Shown one piece after another: positions 10,736-21,181 of a DNA stretch of 33,916 bases. The notes beneath the pieces are model-generated. The model searched no databases, was not told the origin of the DNA, and worked only from the letters and a program-made list of their open reading frames with translations. This DNA comes from Ectocarpus siliculosus (Eukaryota > Sar > Phaeophyceae > Ectocarpales > Ectocarpaceae). The number at the start of each line of letters is the position of its first letter. Within the stretch, counting starts at the first letter, position 1. The stretch is from assembly GCA_000310025.1 (NCBI GenBank), contig FN648831.1, positions 1 through 33,916 on the forward strand. The letters run 5' to 3'. The translations under genes and the position numbers were made by a program.

Positions 10736-11242
10736 TCATGAAAATCCCCAAGCAGATGCAGCACTAACCGATCGACCGCCTACGGGGCTCGTCATCAATC
10801 CCGTCCCCAGGCTGTCAGGACCACCAAATTGAAACGATTTCCACACACGAAAGGAAAGATAGCTCCGGCAACCGTTGTGCATCTGCCTGAGCGCTGAACT
10901 TCACACTGCACGGGAAGGTGCTGGCACCTAACAAAACAGCAGCAGCCTCCACACGAGCATTCTTCACACACCAGCAAAAGCTACCTGAAACCTCCAAGAC
11001 TACGGATGAAGTGTGGACCCCTCCGCCCCACTGGCGGAGGGGACATTGCTCAACATAGATACCCGACGATCGGGTAGGGTATAGGGATGTTCTAATAATA
11101 GTTGACCAGTGACGGGCAGATGGTTATTCTTGCTCAATCTCGAAAGACTTGTCGCGCAACGCGGTTCGTGATGTGTCTTCAGAGTCTGACTTGTACATCA
11201 GCGACTATTGGGATGAACATGAACGTGAGCACGACGAGTGAT
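10736..11242. other. Spacer with segment duplicated at about 15860-16150
   Basis: GATGCAGCACTAACCGATCG and CCTCCAAGACTACGGA here match GATGCAGCATTTATTTACC and CCTTCAAGACTATGGA downstream in the same order, which marks the left part of a ~5-kb segmental duplication. A cysteine-rich minus-strand frame (10800-10980) is not conserved as protein in the second copy, so it is not called as a gene. Confidence 0.5.
11018..11042. other. Perfect 10-bp GC-rich hairpin
   Basis: CCCCTCCGCC (11018-11027) and GGCGGAGGGG (11033-11042) are exact inverted repeats around the 5-base loop CCACT. It lies about 200 bp past the stop codon of the minus-strand gene ending at 11243, so it may be a 3'-end RNA structure. 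No function is shown. Confidence 0.6.
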
Positions 11243-11611
11243 CTACATGGGCTCTGGGGTTTGCGCGAAACCTGTGTCGCGGTGTGAGCTCGTTTCCCAT
11301 TTTCTCCCGGCACATATCAGGGGACAATCTAGTGCAGTACATCATCTAACGGAGGACGCTGGTGGTAGTTGCCCCACGCACGGTCTTACCTGTACAGCAC
11401 TTCGTTTCATCGCAGATGCCGCCGCAGTCTTCGTCATCGCCAACGTAGATAGGAATCGGTACCAAGCATTCTCCATCCCAATGAAAGCATAACTCTGCAG
11501 GACAGGACAAGTCGCCAGGACGGACGACGGAACAACCACCCGTCCAAGCAAGCATTTGGGGACAGATACGATAGCAACTTGCGTCACACCGTCGGGTTAC
11601 AGGCCATTCGT
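11243..11611 (-). CDS. Small cysteine-rich secreted-type protein A, two 3' exons (5' end not found)
   Basis: Exon 11611-11390 is 222 nt, opens after a GCTGTAG acceptor in phase 1 and closes at ACAG|GTAAGA, an excellent donor, again in phase 1. It encodes 74 residues with 11 cysteines, including RRCDASCYRIC, LSCPAELC and DEDCGGICDETKCC. After a 118-nt intron, a CACAG acceptor opens a 29-nt last exon ending TPEPM and TAG at 11243. The YVGDDEDCGGICDE stretch resembles the cysteine module of the two downstream paralogues (DC..GCDCED), but the protein is longer and more cysteine-rich. I found no signal-peptide exon between 11640 and 12960, so the gene may be a 5'-truncated relic or its first exon is unrecognised. 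I infer a disulphide-rich extracellular peptide. The function is unknown. Confidence 0.55.
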
Positions 11612-13080
11612 CTACAGCGTTTAGTTTCACACCGGGAGTCCACCCTCACGTGCCGCGCTCCCGACCCCCACGAACGCTGTAGGAAGCGCAGGTCAGGCGG
11701 TGGTGGCGGTGGGCACATTAGGTTGTATTTCCTTTCTCATGGCATATTTTTTTAACTTCATGGAACTCTCCCTAGAAATATGGTCATCACCACATGGTCG
11801 CACTCAACTCCCAGTCGTATCCGCGCGGGTATTGCGCTGGCAAGACTGATGTTGCCATGGTTTTCGGTTGTAACACTCCAACTCACTCTGCGTTTTATGA
11901 ATGGTCGTCGCGTCGTGACGCATTACTTGTGTTTCAGTATGGAAATCCAAAGAGGCAAACATTTGGTTTTGGGTACAGCCAAGTACAGCAGTGTGGACCA
12001 GACATCGAACACCCAAGAACGTTTCCTACCGCGACGACCATGACTGCATGAGATACCTGCTGCGACGACGAAGCATGCTTCAATGCGATGCGAAAAACCG
12101 TGTGCACGTCGTGCACCTGTCACATGATGCTGCCGACTAACAGATGCACATATTAATATAGGTGTCGCCATACTTGTGGGCTCCACACGAAGGACCCCTG
12201 GGGAATATCTCCTACATCGCGCACCACTACAAGGAAACCGAAATGTGACGATTGACATGGTAATATTCCTACGTATATTGGTGCGGCCCAGTACGACGTA
12301 GCGTTTGGTTATGTCGTAAACCTTTGTTGTGTGTGTTGGAATATTTGGCACTACCGTAGCTTCAGCATTAGGTAGTCAGTTTGACTAGTTCAAATATTGT
12401 CAATGTCGCTATGTCATGTAGTAGGTAAAATTCCGTATGGTCTGTCATACTCGGAATATGGAGACATGGTTGATGTTCTGTGTTTCATATCCAGAAGTAA
12501 TCTGCATTGCCTAGATTTCCAGAAAAAATATGTCACAGTGCAAGTAGCTCAGACTTGCGTGCTCGGAAATATATATGCATCGGGTAGTTGTCGCAAGTGC
12601 CTCTGACTCACATGTGTGCTACTCCGTTTTCAAGGGGAGCCCGGGCGCCAGGAGAATGTCCGTGTTTGGCGATGGGGGGGGGGGGGGGTTCTACCTCTTC
12701 CTATCGTACGCACATATGGACGCTTCTCGTCAAGGGCAAACAGCTGATCCTGGCTATACAGAGAGTGGAAATGAAATGAAAATTGAAACGGACAGACGCA
12801 GGCGACAATTTCCGAGGCGGGGAACTCTACTTCTGTAGGTTGTTGCGGCCCCCTGTGTTTGATTGATCGTTCTCAATTGTTTTTACCGCGTTGCGCAAGG
12901 CTGTTAAACATAGGAATGCCTGCAAGGGAAATAGGGCCAGCAGGTGTTGGTTCACCAAGGGAATACGTGAGGCATGATCGCGAGGTCCGCACGGTGTGGG
13001 TCAGAACCTAATGCGTTAATGAAAAACAATTGCATATTCAAGGCGATTAAACGGCGCACGCTCCCGCCACTGAATACAAG
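11612..13080. other. Intergenic or upstream region of gene A
   Basis: I searched it for a leader exon matching the 94-nt, phase-1 signal-peptide exons of the paralogues and found none convincing. It includes a run of 15 G (12674-12688) and a weak copy of the dispersed repeat near 12940. Frames of 60-140 codons have no support. Confidence 0.4.
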
Positions 13081-13126
13081 CGCCTGACCAGACCATGAAG
13101 CAATGCACATCATTTGTGACCATCAC

Positions 13127-14084
13127 CTATCCGCGAAGGGTGCTGTTCGGGATGGCGACAACAGCGCATTTGGTTGGGGTTGGGTATGTAGACGTGTCTG
13201 TGACACCGGACACCTATCGCGACGCACAAGATTTTGATCGCCAGAGACTAGGTTAAACTACACCCGATATCCATGGTGTCAATACCGTTGCTCGTTGGTG
13301 ATCATGTTTCACTTTACCTCCACATTTTCCGTCGGCGTTGCACACCAGTTCATCTTCGCAGTCGCACCCATCTCCGGTGAAGCAATCTTCGCCGAGGGAT
13401 TTAGCGCTTTTTTCTAAAGGCACAGAGAAAGGGTCAGAAACGCAGACGAAAGACAAAAAGTGTGGATCAAGAAGACTTCCAGAACCGCCCATCGCAAAAC
13501 AACCGAAGTGAGGCGTCCCAGGCGTGACTGCCCGACAATCGGGAACTTCACATAGGGTCACAACAGACTTCGTCGTCTCGAGAATGGTCAACAATCAAGA
13601 ACTACGTCCAACGAACGATTTCGATGAGACGGAAACCAAACTAAATAGTGTAACTCGTGCCCGTTTGAGCGTACGTTCCAACGTGCGTGCCACCTGCCAG
13701 AAGGAAAACGTTGTTAGCATCATGTTCTCGCCGCAACCGGGCGCTTACACTTGGCCCTCGGGTTTCCCTGTGTCGATGCGTTCTAACCTGTGCATGTTCC
13801 GTTCGCGCAGCACTCTGAAGAGCATTGTGAGTCCTGGGTGCACACTGTACGGTTTCAGACACGAACAAAGCGAGGGCAGACACTGAGGTCGTGGGTTTTG
13901 GATCTTTCTAGGAGTTGAGTGTTGAGTTAGGGTTAGGGTGTGGTGCTAGAAAATGATTGGCACCCTATTTTTTGGAACTAGAAACTTGACCAAAGAATCT
14001 GCGCTTGGAGACTTGATACGTATGTGGCATCAACCAAACCACAGCGACAACAACTGGGAAGAGCGGCAGGCGGTCAAACTTCAT
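13127..14084 (-). CDS. Small secreted cysteine-rich protein B (multi-exon)
   Basis: Exon 1 (14084-13991, 94 nt) starts MKFDRLPLFPVVVAVVWLMP, a clear signal peptide, and ends at G|GTCAAG in phase 1. The cysteine exon (13413-13318, 96 nt) follows a pyrimidine-rich tract and CTTTAG, encodes GEDCFTGDGCDCEDELVCN then ADGKC, and ends GAG|GTAAAG in phase 1. The last exon (13197-13127, 71 nt) follows a CACAG acceptor and ends IPNSTLRG-TAG. Joined, these give 86 residues. An optional 42-nt exon (13527-13486, VTPGTPHFGCFAMG) is also phase 1-1 and keeps the frame, giving 100 residues. Exon lengths and phases match gene C at 18276-19593 exactly, apart from 6 nt in the last exon. I infer a secreted disulphide-stabilised peptide. 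The family is not recognised and the role is unknown. Confidence 0.68.
13927..13938. repeat. Interstitial TTAGGG dimer
   Basis: TTAGGGTTAGGG occurs within intron or flanking sequence of gene B, in the orientation opposite to the terminal CCCTAA repeats. It is short enough to have arisen by chance, but it could mark a repaired break. Confidence 0.6.
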
Positions 14085-15449
14085 CGAAGCATGCCGGACA
14101 CAGTTTAGGTTGAACCACCCAACGTCGTGTGGTGTATCGTGCCGCAAAAAGAAAATCGGTACTATCGGTGCAAGCAACTTGACGTACTGTAGTCCTATTC
14201 CACCTGCCGGTACGGCTGGTACCACCGGATTCGGACGACAGCTATTAGTCCAAATACTAGAGCGGAGAAATTCTACAATAATCTGGAGGTTTCTTCACAA
14301 GAGATTCCGAAATTTGAGACACAGAAGTGGAGAACCAAACCAAATGCCATCACCATAGAAAGTGCGGCTTGGCATGGCTCTCGGAAGCATTTCACATGTC
14401 AAATGCGGCTCGGTGAACTGAGGAGGGGGGTTAGCAAGGGCACGAACGGCCCCTGAAAATACGCGACAGCGGACTAGCTAAACGATAGCACTGCTGTATC
14501 GAACAGGTATTTGTCCTAGGGAAAGATATCAATATCAACGAGCATCGTGCATGGTGTTCGTGTCGGCCATCTACAAGTACATATCTGGGACTTGCAAGAT
14601 ACACCTTCCGTACAAAACTGCACGCCATACGGTTCGACACCATGAATCTCACCATCGGGTCCTGTTGATCGTGGCATCGAGGATAGCACCAAGGATAGCA
14701 CCGAAGAGATACCCGAGAAAAGAAGGCGGGGGCGACTGAGTGGGGCAGGTATTAATGGGAAATATCATGCAATCTGTTTCACGTAAATCCCAAACGAGCG
14801 ACACGGAACGAATATGCCCGTTCAACAACGAGGGTCTCGTCGCCGATCTTTGTCCTAACCCCAAGACGATGTTCACCCCCAGGTGAGTAGTACTACTGTA
14901 CCACAACCAAAACACTCGTGAACTCTACCGTCGCTAGCATTCAGACCATAGTCGCCGACACATTATTTGCATGGGAGTAACCTTGGTGGGCTATCCAGCT
15001 ATGTAGTGCAAGAAGCCGGAGTGCGAAATTTCATACCATACGATATCCCAGCACGCAACAGTCACGCGTCATCTAAACAGCCATCTAAACAGCTCGAAGT
15101 AGTGGAAACATAGTAGCACGCCATCTAAACAGCTCTAAGTAGTGGAAACATGGTAACACGCCCGCGTTCGAAGCTGGTACATTCCATATGGGCTTGCCAA
15201 ACGAAACGAGCACTGGGGGATAAAATATCCCCTGTGCCCTACGAAACGAGTACGGTGGGGGATAAATGCCGTTTGTTGTGCCTTGTACAAGGATACGGAA
15301 CACTCGCCTACTACGTCCTGATACACACTCGTACGCAAACACATTGTGCCCACCAGAACTTAATCGGCAATAGCATGTTCTCGAAATTTTTCCAGTCCGA
15401 GTATGTCGGTGATGATGCGGGCCATGTATACTGGATACAGTACCTATTC
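14085..15449. other. Region upstream of gene B, no supported gene
   Basis: It should hold the promoter of gene B. It contains one copy of the dispersed repeat (14670-14757), a ~41-bp duplication with GCCATCTAAACAGCTC at about 15078 and 15120, and a palindrome GGGGATA-AAA-TATCCCC at 15216-15232. A 188-codon plus-strand frame runs into the repeat and is not called. Confidence 0.4.
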
Positions 15450-16150
15450 CTTTCGTACAACACACGTAGGTGCAGCGAACCAAACGACTCGGTACCATTT
15501 TTCTTACCAGTGGGCGGCGTAGGTGGCTCTGATGATCGCACCATGGGTAGCACCGAGAGGGTAGCACCGAAGGGATACGTCAGGGACGAACGCAGGGCCG
15601 ACAGATTTGGGGCACATACCGACTTAGATATACATAGTTGTCGTTGTTGTTGTCTGTACATAAAAAACCGTTCCGTTCTCTCTGCTCAGTACCTTCTTTT
15701 GTCCGTACTAGTCTAACACTTGACGGGGTCGATTCCCGTGGTCACAGGCTAACTTACCCAAACAAAAAGGTATACGAAAGTAAAATGGACCCGAAGGGTA
15801 CGCAAGCCAATAAAGTATATGGTGCAAGTTGTGTATGGTAATCCCAAGAAAGTGATGCAGCATTTATTTACCCATCGACCGTGTTCGGGGGTCGTCATAC
15901 AGCTCGTCATAAATCTCGTCCGCAGACTGTCAGGAATCATCACGCACAAGACAGCGACCCCATTCAACACCCATGCGCTTTTCGGATGGGGAGCGAGCGA
16001 ACATAGCTCTGTCCAGCGAAGTGCTGACTCCGTAGTGTAGGACGAGGGCGGACACCCAACAAGGCGATAGCCTGCAATCCAACATTCGTACGAACAAGAA
16101 AATCTACCTAAGACCTTCAAGACTATGGAGAAAGTATTAGTGCGGGTCGA
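15450..16150. repeat. Second copy of the 10.56-11.01-kb segment
   Basis: CGTACAACACACG, the TAGCACCGAGAGGGTAGCACC block (15540-15632), GATGCAGCATTT, GACTGTCAGGA and CCTTCAAGACTATGGA occur in the same order as at 10570-11010. With the gene B/C pair this supports a ~5-kb segmental duplication. The 307-codon minus-strand frame at 15749-16672 overlaps this repeat and is treated as fortuitous. Confidence 0.65.
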
Positions 16151-18174
16151 AAGCGACCGTCCACCATAGGTTGATCGCATCTTGCACTCATTGTCAAACA
16201 TGATATCTTGGCTCGATTGGGGGTGCGATGTTCGTTCGCAGTCGTTCGTCGTCAAGGAAAGAACCAAATTAAACACACGGAGAATGTAGCAGAGGAATGT
16301 ATCACAGGCAGGCGCCAGCAAGGAAAGACGGCGCCGTATTCTACCGCACGGACACGCGGCAGGACCGCGAGTGGGTGTAGGGGCCTCTTGGAGACTAACC
16401 TTTTTAAGTGTGGCCATGGATCGGGACGACACAAGGTGTAGTGTTCGGCAAAAATACTCTGTTTCGAACTTTTTCTTGTTTCGGTCTGGTCTTCTATACC
16501 CTTGCCACTTATTGTACCTGTAGAACCGCAATCTCAGGTACTCGAAGGACTTCTTTCTCATTTTGGGTTTGACAGAATCCAAAGCTTCAGGGTGCCCAAA
16601 ATGATGGAACCTCTTCGTTGAGGGACAGCCGCAAAGGGAATGATCGCCCCCTCTGTCACAAGAACTCAGCACGTGTTTCGTCCGAAAATGTATGAGGTAC
16701 GTAGAACGAGAATCAAACTATCCACTTGCTGTGTGATCGTTCTGACGCTCCAAGCACTTCACTACGAAATACGCACCTCGCTTGCTGATCAGCGGGGAGA
16801 CTATGGTGGCAGATACTGGATGAGAGACAATATCCACACCCCGATTGAGTCTTGCGTCTACATGTAGAAAGCCTTTTTGCGGTACCAATTGGTGGTAGCC
16901 AGCGATTTATTGTGACCACCTCGCTACAGTAGTTGTCTCTGCGATACGCCCGCTAAGACTCTGTGGACACAAGGCTTGAACAGAATAGTAACACATGCGA
17001 CTCCTCCTCTCGACCGAGGGGGCCCCGCAGTACGCAATACGTTCCGGGTATCCCAATATAAACAGTATGGCAATTCGAGTTGTTTCAATAAACCTCGGTT
17101 CGCTTTGTCTACGCCTTTGTCTACGCCTTAAACACCTCAGCTCCAAAATAAAGCTAATCGGAGGTGACATGTAGCAAACGTCAAGGACTTCCACCTCTAG
17201 ATACTGTAGAGTTGCTGAAGGATGCCCGGGTTTTACAACATCGGTGGTAGAGACAATTAGTAATACAACACATGATACAGTGGAGGATTTCGAAAATTCC
17301 AGTGGATCATTGCCGTAGAAGGTCATCACCTTAGAACGTCTCCCTGGCAATAGCTTTTTAAGACCAAAAACAAACAGGGGCCGGGCGAAGAGGGATTTTA
17401 ACAGCAAAACAAGGGGCCCGCGGCGGGGCTGTTGTTCCGTCGTAACACATGCTATTTTGTCTGCACAATGCACCCTACACAGTTGCTTCCTGCGAGTGAG
17501 ACTACCTGTTTCGTTCACTTCGTTACGGTCGTTGTGTTCTTTCGACAGCAGATTTAGCAAACAGGGGCAGGGCTTCTTTGGCACGATTTCCGACAAACGT
17601 GATCATGCTGTGATTTGGCCAATGAAAGCGAAGCAAGGGCCACCTTCATATGTCTCATATCAAGCTCTTTTAGCGTGTAACGCCTCAACTTTCCGGACTA
17701 CAAGCGCGGAACCAACACCAACTTGGACATGTGGTCCGGCCCGGTCATGAACCCCACTCTTGCGACTGAACTTTGAGATGGTTTTTCTTCGCGGAGGGGT
17801 TACATGGACTTGATGATGACAGCCACCCCGGCAACCCATCACTACCCAGAAAGCCGAGTCGAGGAGTGAATTCCTGTGTTCTGGGTGGACTCGGCAGGAT
17901 TCGGAATACGGCTTTAGTTTTAAGTCGCTGCGTCTGGCACCTGAGGGAGTCGCGGGATTAGCGAACCCAACGTCTAATTTCAACATTCGCTCAAGATGGA
18001 GAAGCGAATCCAAACGTGGGCGCCATACATACCTGTACATCACTTGTCCGATCATCCGATCGGCGGGCTTGTGCCAACAAATACGGTATCACGATGTACG
18101 GCGAACTCGATCACGATGGGAGTATTCTCCCTTGCTGAGAAAGCCACACACCAACAACCTGACGTACGCTCCCA
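16151..18174. other. Gene-poor region downstream of gene C
   Basis: Minus-strand frames of 229 (16907-17596) and 131 codons occur. The first has no ATG at its nominal start and no recognisable domain. A GTCTACGCCTTT duplication lies at about 17107-17128. I looked for a paralogue of the gene A exon here, as the segmental duplication predicts, and did not find one. Confidence 0.35.
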
Positions 18175-18256
18175 CTACTTAGCACAAGCGCATTGCCAAG
18201 CCATGAAGCAAGGCGCTACTTAGCACAAGCGCATTGCCAAGCCATGAAGCAAGGCG
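18175..18256. repeat. 41-bp tandem duplication
   Basis: Two exact or nearly exact copies of a 41-bp unit (18175-18215 and 18216-18256) containing AGCACAAGCGCATTGCC and CCATGAAGCAAGGCGC. It lies just 3' of the stop codon of gene C on the minus strand. The corresponding place in gene B has a single copy, so it is a recent duplication. Confidence 0.88.
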
Positions 18257-18275
18257 CATCTTTCCTAGTCACCTC

Positions 18276-19593
18276 CTATCCGCTAAGGGCAGTGTTGGGG
18301 ATGGTGGTGATAGCGGATTTGCTTGGTCTAGCCGAGGCTACTGCGACCGGCCACAGCAGCGTTGTTCCTTGATGTCATATTTTCACCAACCTTCACATTT
18401 ATGGTCGCTGTTGCACACCAGGTCATCTTCGCAGTCACATCCATCCTCGGTGTAGCAGTCTTGTCCGACCCCAATATAGCTTTTCCCTACAGCGGCACGG
18501 CACGTACGCCAGAACCACAGAGGACAAAATGACGCACGGGATTATGAAGCCTTGCACGACCACCCATCGCAAAACTCTGGAAGGGAATTGACTCAGGCGT
18601 GACTGTCTAACGCTTGGGAACGTCATCGTGGAACAACAGTGATGGTTTTGAACTTCCCAGAGCGTGACGGCCGTATTCAACGTTACGAGAAACTGTAAAT
18701 GAAGCACACTGTTCGACTATGTGGCGAAGAACTATTCTCTGCCGGACAGCCCAAACACTACAATGGTCTACTTGGTTGTGCGTGATTTCCAACGTGCATA
18801 TTATGAGGTAGGGGGCAACATAGCACGCGCCACGTTCTCTCGACGTTCCCTACACATCCGGGTGGATACAGCGAAGAAAGCGTTGGCCGCCGGGTTTCCC
18901 AGTGTCGGCATGTTCTTACAGGTGCAGATGGCAGGTTCTGGATAGGTCGAGCAGCACCGCGAGTGGCAGCCTGTGTCCTGAGTACACGCTGTACGGTTTT
19001 AGAAAGGGAGAAAATGAGGGCAGACACAGGCGGCGGGGTGTGGCAATAGAATACGATGCTGGGCAAAGAGGTGGCCGACCGCGGTGTTGAGAATCGTTCT
19101 ATATTCGAAAGAACGTGACGCGATACGCATGCTATGCCTCAACGGGCGATACAGGGATAAGAACGGAAACAGCGGCACGTTTCGAATTTTCCCTCCGACA
19201 TCTAAACCTTAACTATGTGACAGTCCTGCCTGGTTGTACGTAGTGAATACTGACATAATATGGGCGAGAAAGAGGCAGCTTATTCGGTCAGAGCATGATG
19301 ATTTTTGCACAATGAATGGCGATGATACAACAAACCAACAAAAACGAGAAACGTGCTTTCAGCGAAGCGGTCTTTTCGGTATAAGGCGACGATAGCTTCC
19401 TAGGCTTGCAATAGAAGGGCCAAGAGAGCAATGGACACGTGACAAATTCTCAGACGGAGCCTCGCTCCACTTCCACTTCGTGCTTGGCGACATTCTTACC
19501 GTCCCCAAAGACTTGCCCGAGGGCCCTTTTCGAGGAGACCAGCACGCATAGCACCACCGTCACAAATACTGTAGGTGTCCTTGACAATTGCAT
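18276..19593 (-). CDS. Small secreted cysteine-rich protein C (multi-exon)
   Basis: Exon 1 (19593-19500, 94 nt) encodes MQLSRTPTVFVTVVLCVLVS and then SKRALGQVFGD, a strong signal peptide, and ends GACG|GTAAGA in phase 1. The cysteine exon (18486-18391, 96 nt) follows CGCTGTAG, encodes GQDCYTEDGCDCEDDLVCN then SDHKC, and ends GAAG|GTTGGT in phase 1. The last exon (18340-18276, 65 nt) follows GTCGCAG after a 50-nt intron and ends IPNTALSG-TAG. Joined, these give 84 residues. A 42-nt exon (18602-18561, VTPESIPFQSFAMG) matches the optional exon of gene B. The core DGCDCED-LVCN-D-KC is retained with silent codon changes relative to B, which supports selection on the protein. The first intron is about 1 kb. 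If unspliced, exon 1 alone reads 46 residues to a TGA. The function is unknown; it is probably a secreted disulphide-rich peptide. Confidence 0.7.
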
Positions 19594-19599
19594 CTTGAG

Positions 19600-20812
19600 G
19601 TCCTGCGAGGGTAAAGAATCATCACGTGCAAACGCATGTAGGTCGCATGAAACCCGTGCCTAACGAAGACCGAACGAACTGGTCCAACCATCAAGTACTA
19701 ATGTAGAGTCGTCTTGGATGGCTTCTTGTCGTTTTGCGTTCCGAGAGCTGACAATATCGTGTTAATTTTCACTCTCTCTCATCGTTTCGATGCCTTGGGG
19801 ACGCCCCTGTCCACCGTTTCCAATGCCTGTTTCGTGCGATACCAAAATTGCTCGGTAAGGCTGGACTGCTGTTTCATGTCCGTTTTGAGCTCTCGACGTT
19901 CGTATGCATACATACAGGGTTGGGTGATACCACGCTCAGAACGTTCGGAAGTCCCTAAGCAGGACGAGAGATCGCGCCTTACTCATAACTGCGCTCCGCT
20001 ACTTCGATTCCGCGGCTCTACTCTAGCGGAACACGAGTTTTCGGCGAATTTGTGTAAGTAAACAAAGTATGGAGCGTCTTGAACGTCACAGTTACTGCTA
20101 AACTACAGTTTCTACTTCGGGTTTTTCCAGTATCGACAAAAACGGAAGCCAAGGTGGTGATTGTGATGGACCGGGATTATCGGAAATAACAACGACGACA
20201 AGCACCCGGAGAACTCCGCATGTTCTGCAACACTGCTGCTGGCCTATCGGCTGGCGTAGTGACTGGTGGTGGCCACCCCGACGATGCCACTCACCCGTCA
20301 AGAGGCTGTACGCCCTCTGTTGTGGTTTCTCCTCCTCGTATTATGCAGAAACGATTGTTTTGTACGAAAGCATCACGCATTCGGAGGCAGCTTTAGTCTA
20401 GCTGTCCTAAATATTTGTACCAACGCAGCCGTGCGCCACAAACGTCCTCGTTGTCAGGATTAGGATATGTAGTAACACCGCACCAAAGTCGATAATTTTG
20501 ATGATCGATGGTGGAAGGTTGAGGTTGGCCAAGTCGCATATCCATACCAAGAGCACGAGGCTGGACAAAGGTTTCTGACTGAGAGGTTGCCACATGACGG
20601 GAATTCAAACGTCTTGTACTTTACATGTTGTAGATTCGGACATGGATCGGTAGTCATCACATGCAGGACGCGAGTTTGTTCCGAGGAAAAATATGGTTGG
20701 CTGTGTGTTTCTCAGCAAAAACAAATTACAGATGTCGAACACATGGGCCATATGGTCAGCCAGATTTCCAGTATATCTCCGGAGTAGTACATGTAGAAGA
20801 GTCCACGAACAT
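19600..20812. other. Region upstream of gene C, no supported gene
   Basis: Open frames of up to 115 codons on the plus strand (19714-20061) have no motif or paralogue. A pyrimidine tract with CGCAG six to seven bases before the gene C ATG could be a 5'-UTR splice acceptor. Confidence 0.35.
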
Positions 20813-21160
20813 TCAACCGTTCATGGAACCTTTGGTCGAAACAGAAATTGTGATGGGCCACGGATCAGGAAGCCCGGCCTTTTCCCCTTCATCCCACATG
20901 GAAAATATAGGCTCAGAGTGTCGGCCTATTGCAACACGATGGCGTGTCTGATTAGTATCAATTTCCCATCTCCTAGCCGTCTCCTCGTAGCCTTTTAATG
21001 TGAAGACAACAGCAAGACTTTGGTGGCCAGTGTACTTCCTGGCCAGTCCCTTGGGTGCAGAAAATATGGAGCGCACATGCGTTGTAATGTCTGGGCTGCA
21101 TGTAACGGGAAGAAATGTAGCTACGCGCCCCTGAACTGCTGTAGGTTCGTTATATGCGCG
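20813..21160 (-). CDS. Possible hypothetical exon (about 115 codons)
   Basis: The minus-strand frame through NEPTAVQGRVATFL, SIFSAPKGLARKYTGHQSL and KGYEETARRWEID has a protein-like composition and ends at TGA. CTACAG sits at a plausible acceptor position near its 5' end. No ATG gives a convincing start, no domain is recognised, and no partner exon is found, so it may be a fragment or fortuitous. Confidence 0.25.
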   Translation of the reverse strand, partial: RAYNEPTAVQGRVATFLPVTCSPDITTHVRSIFSAPKGLARKYTGHQSLAVVFTLKGYEETARRWEIDTNQTRHRVAIGRHSEPIFSMWDEGEKAGLPDPWPITISVSTKGSMNG

Positions 21161-21181
21161 CGCGCACGTGCCACTGAACAA

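Larger units (their letters stand above)
6977..15632. repeat. Dispersed TAGCACCGAGG minisatellite-bearing repeat (8-9 copies)
   Basis: This is a ~90-110-bp block consisting of one to three copies of TAGCACCGAGG-like 12-mers, then GGGGAYGTRAGGCATGAACG, then a GGCCGACACAATTGGGGCAG-like tail. Copies lie at about 6977-7075, 7530-7620, 8195-8280, 8800-8915, 9808-9897, 10645-10735, 14670-14757 and 15540-15632, with a weak ninth at about 12935-13010. All are in the same orientation. They are interspersed with the cysteine-rich gene cluster. The coordinates span all copies; the sequence between them is not part of the repeat. Confidence 0.75.

Noticed and set aside
10795-10997. Cysteine-rich minus-strand frame (CEECSCGGCCC)
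   Set aside because: The duplicated counterpart near 16000-16150 does not preserve this frame or its cysteines, so I do not include it in the cysteine-rich family.
15725-15745. tRNA B-box-like GGGGTCGATTCCCG
   Set aside because: It lacks the TTC of a proper B box. No A box or cloverleaf can be formed upstream.
15749-16672. 307-codon minus-strand open frame
   Set aside because: It overlaps a duplicated repeat segment (15450-16150) whose sister copy does not keep the frame. It has no domain, and its composition is odd.
16907-17596. 229-codon minus-strand open frame
   Set aside because: The nominal start is TTG, and there is no motif, paralogue or paired splice sites. It cannot be distinguished from chance.
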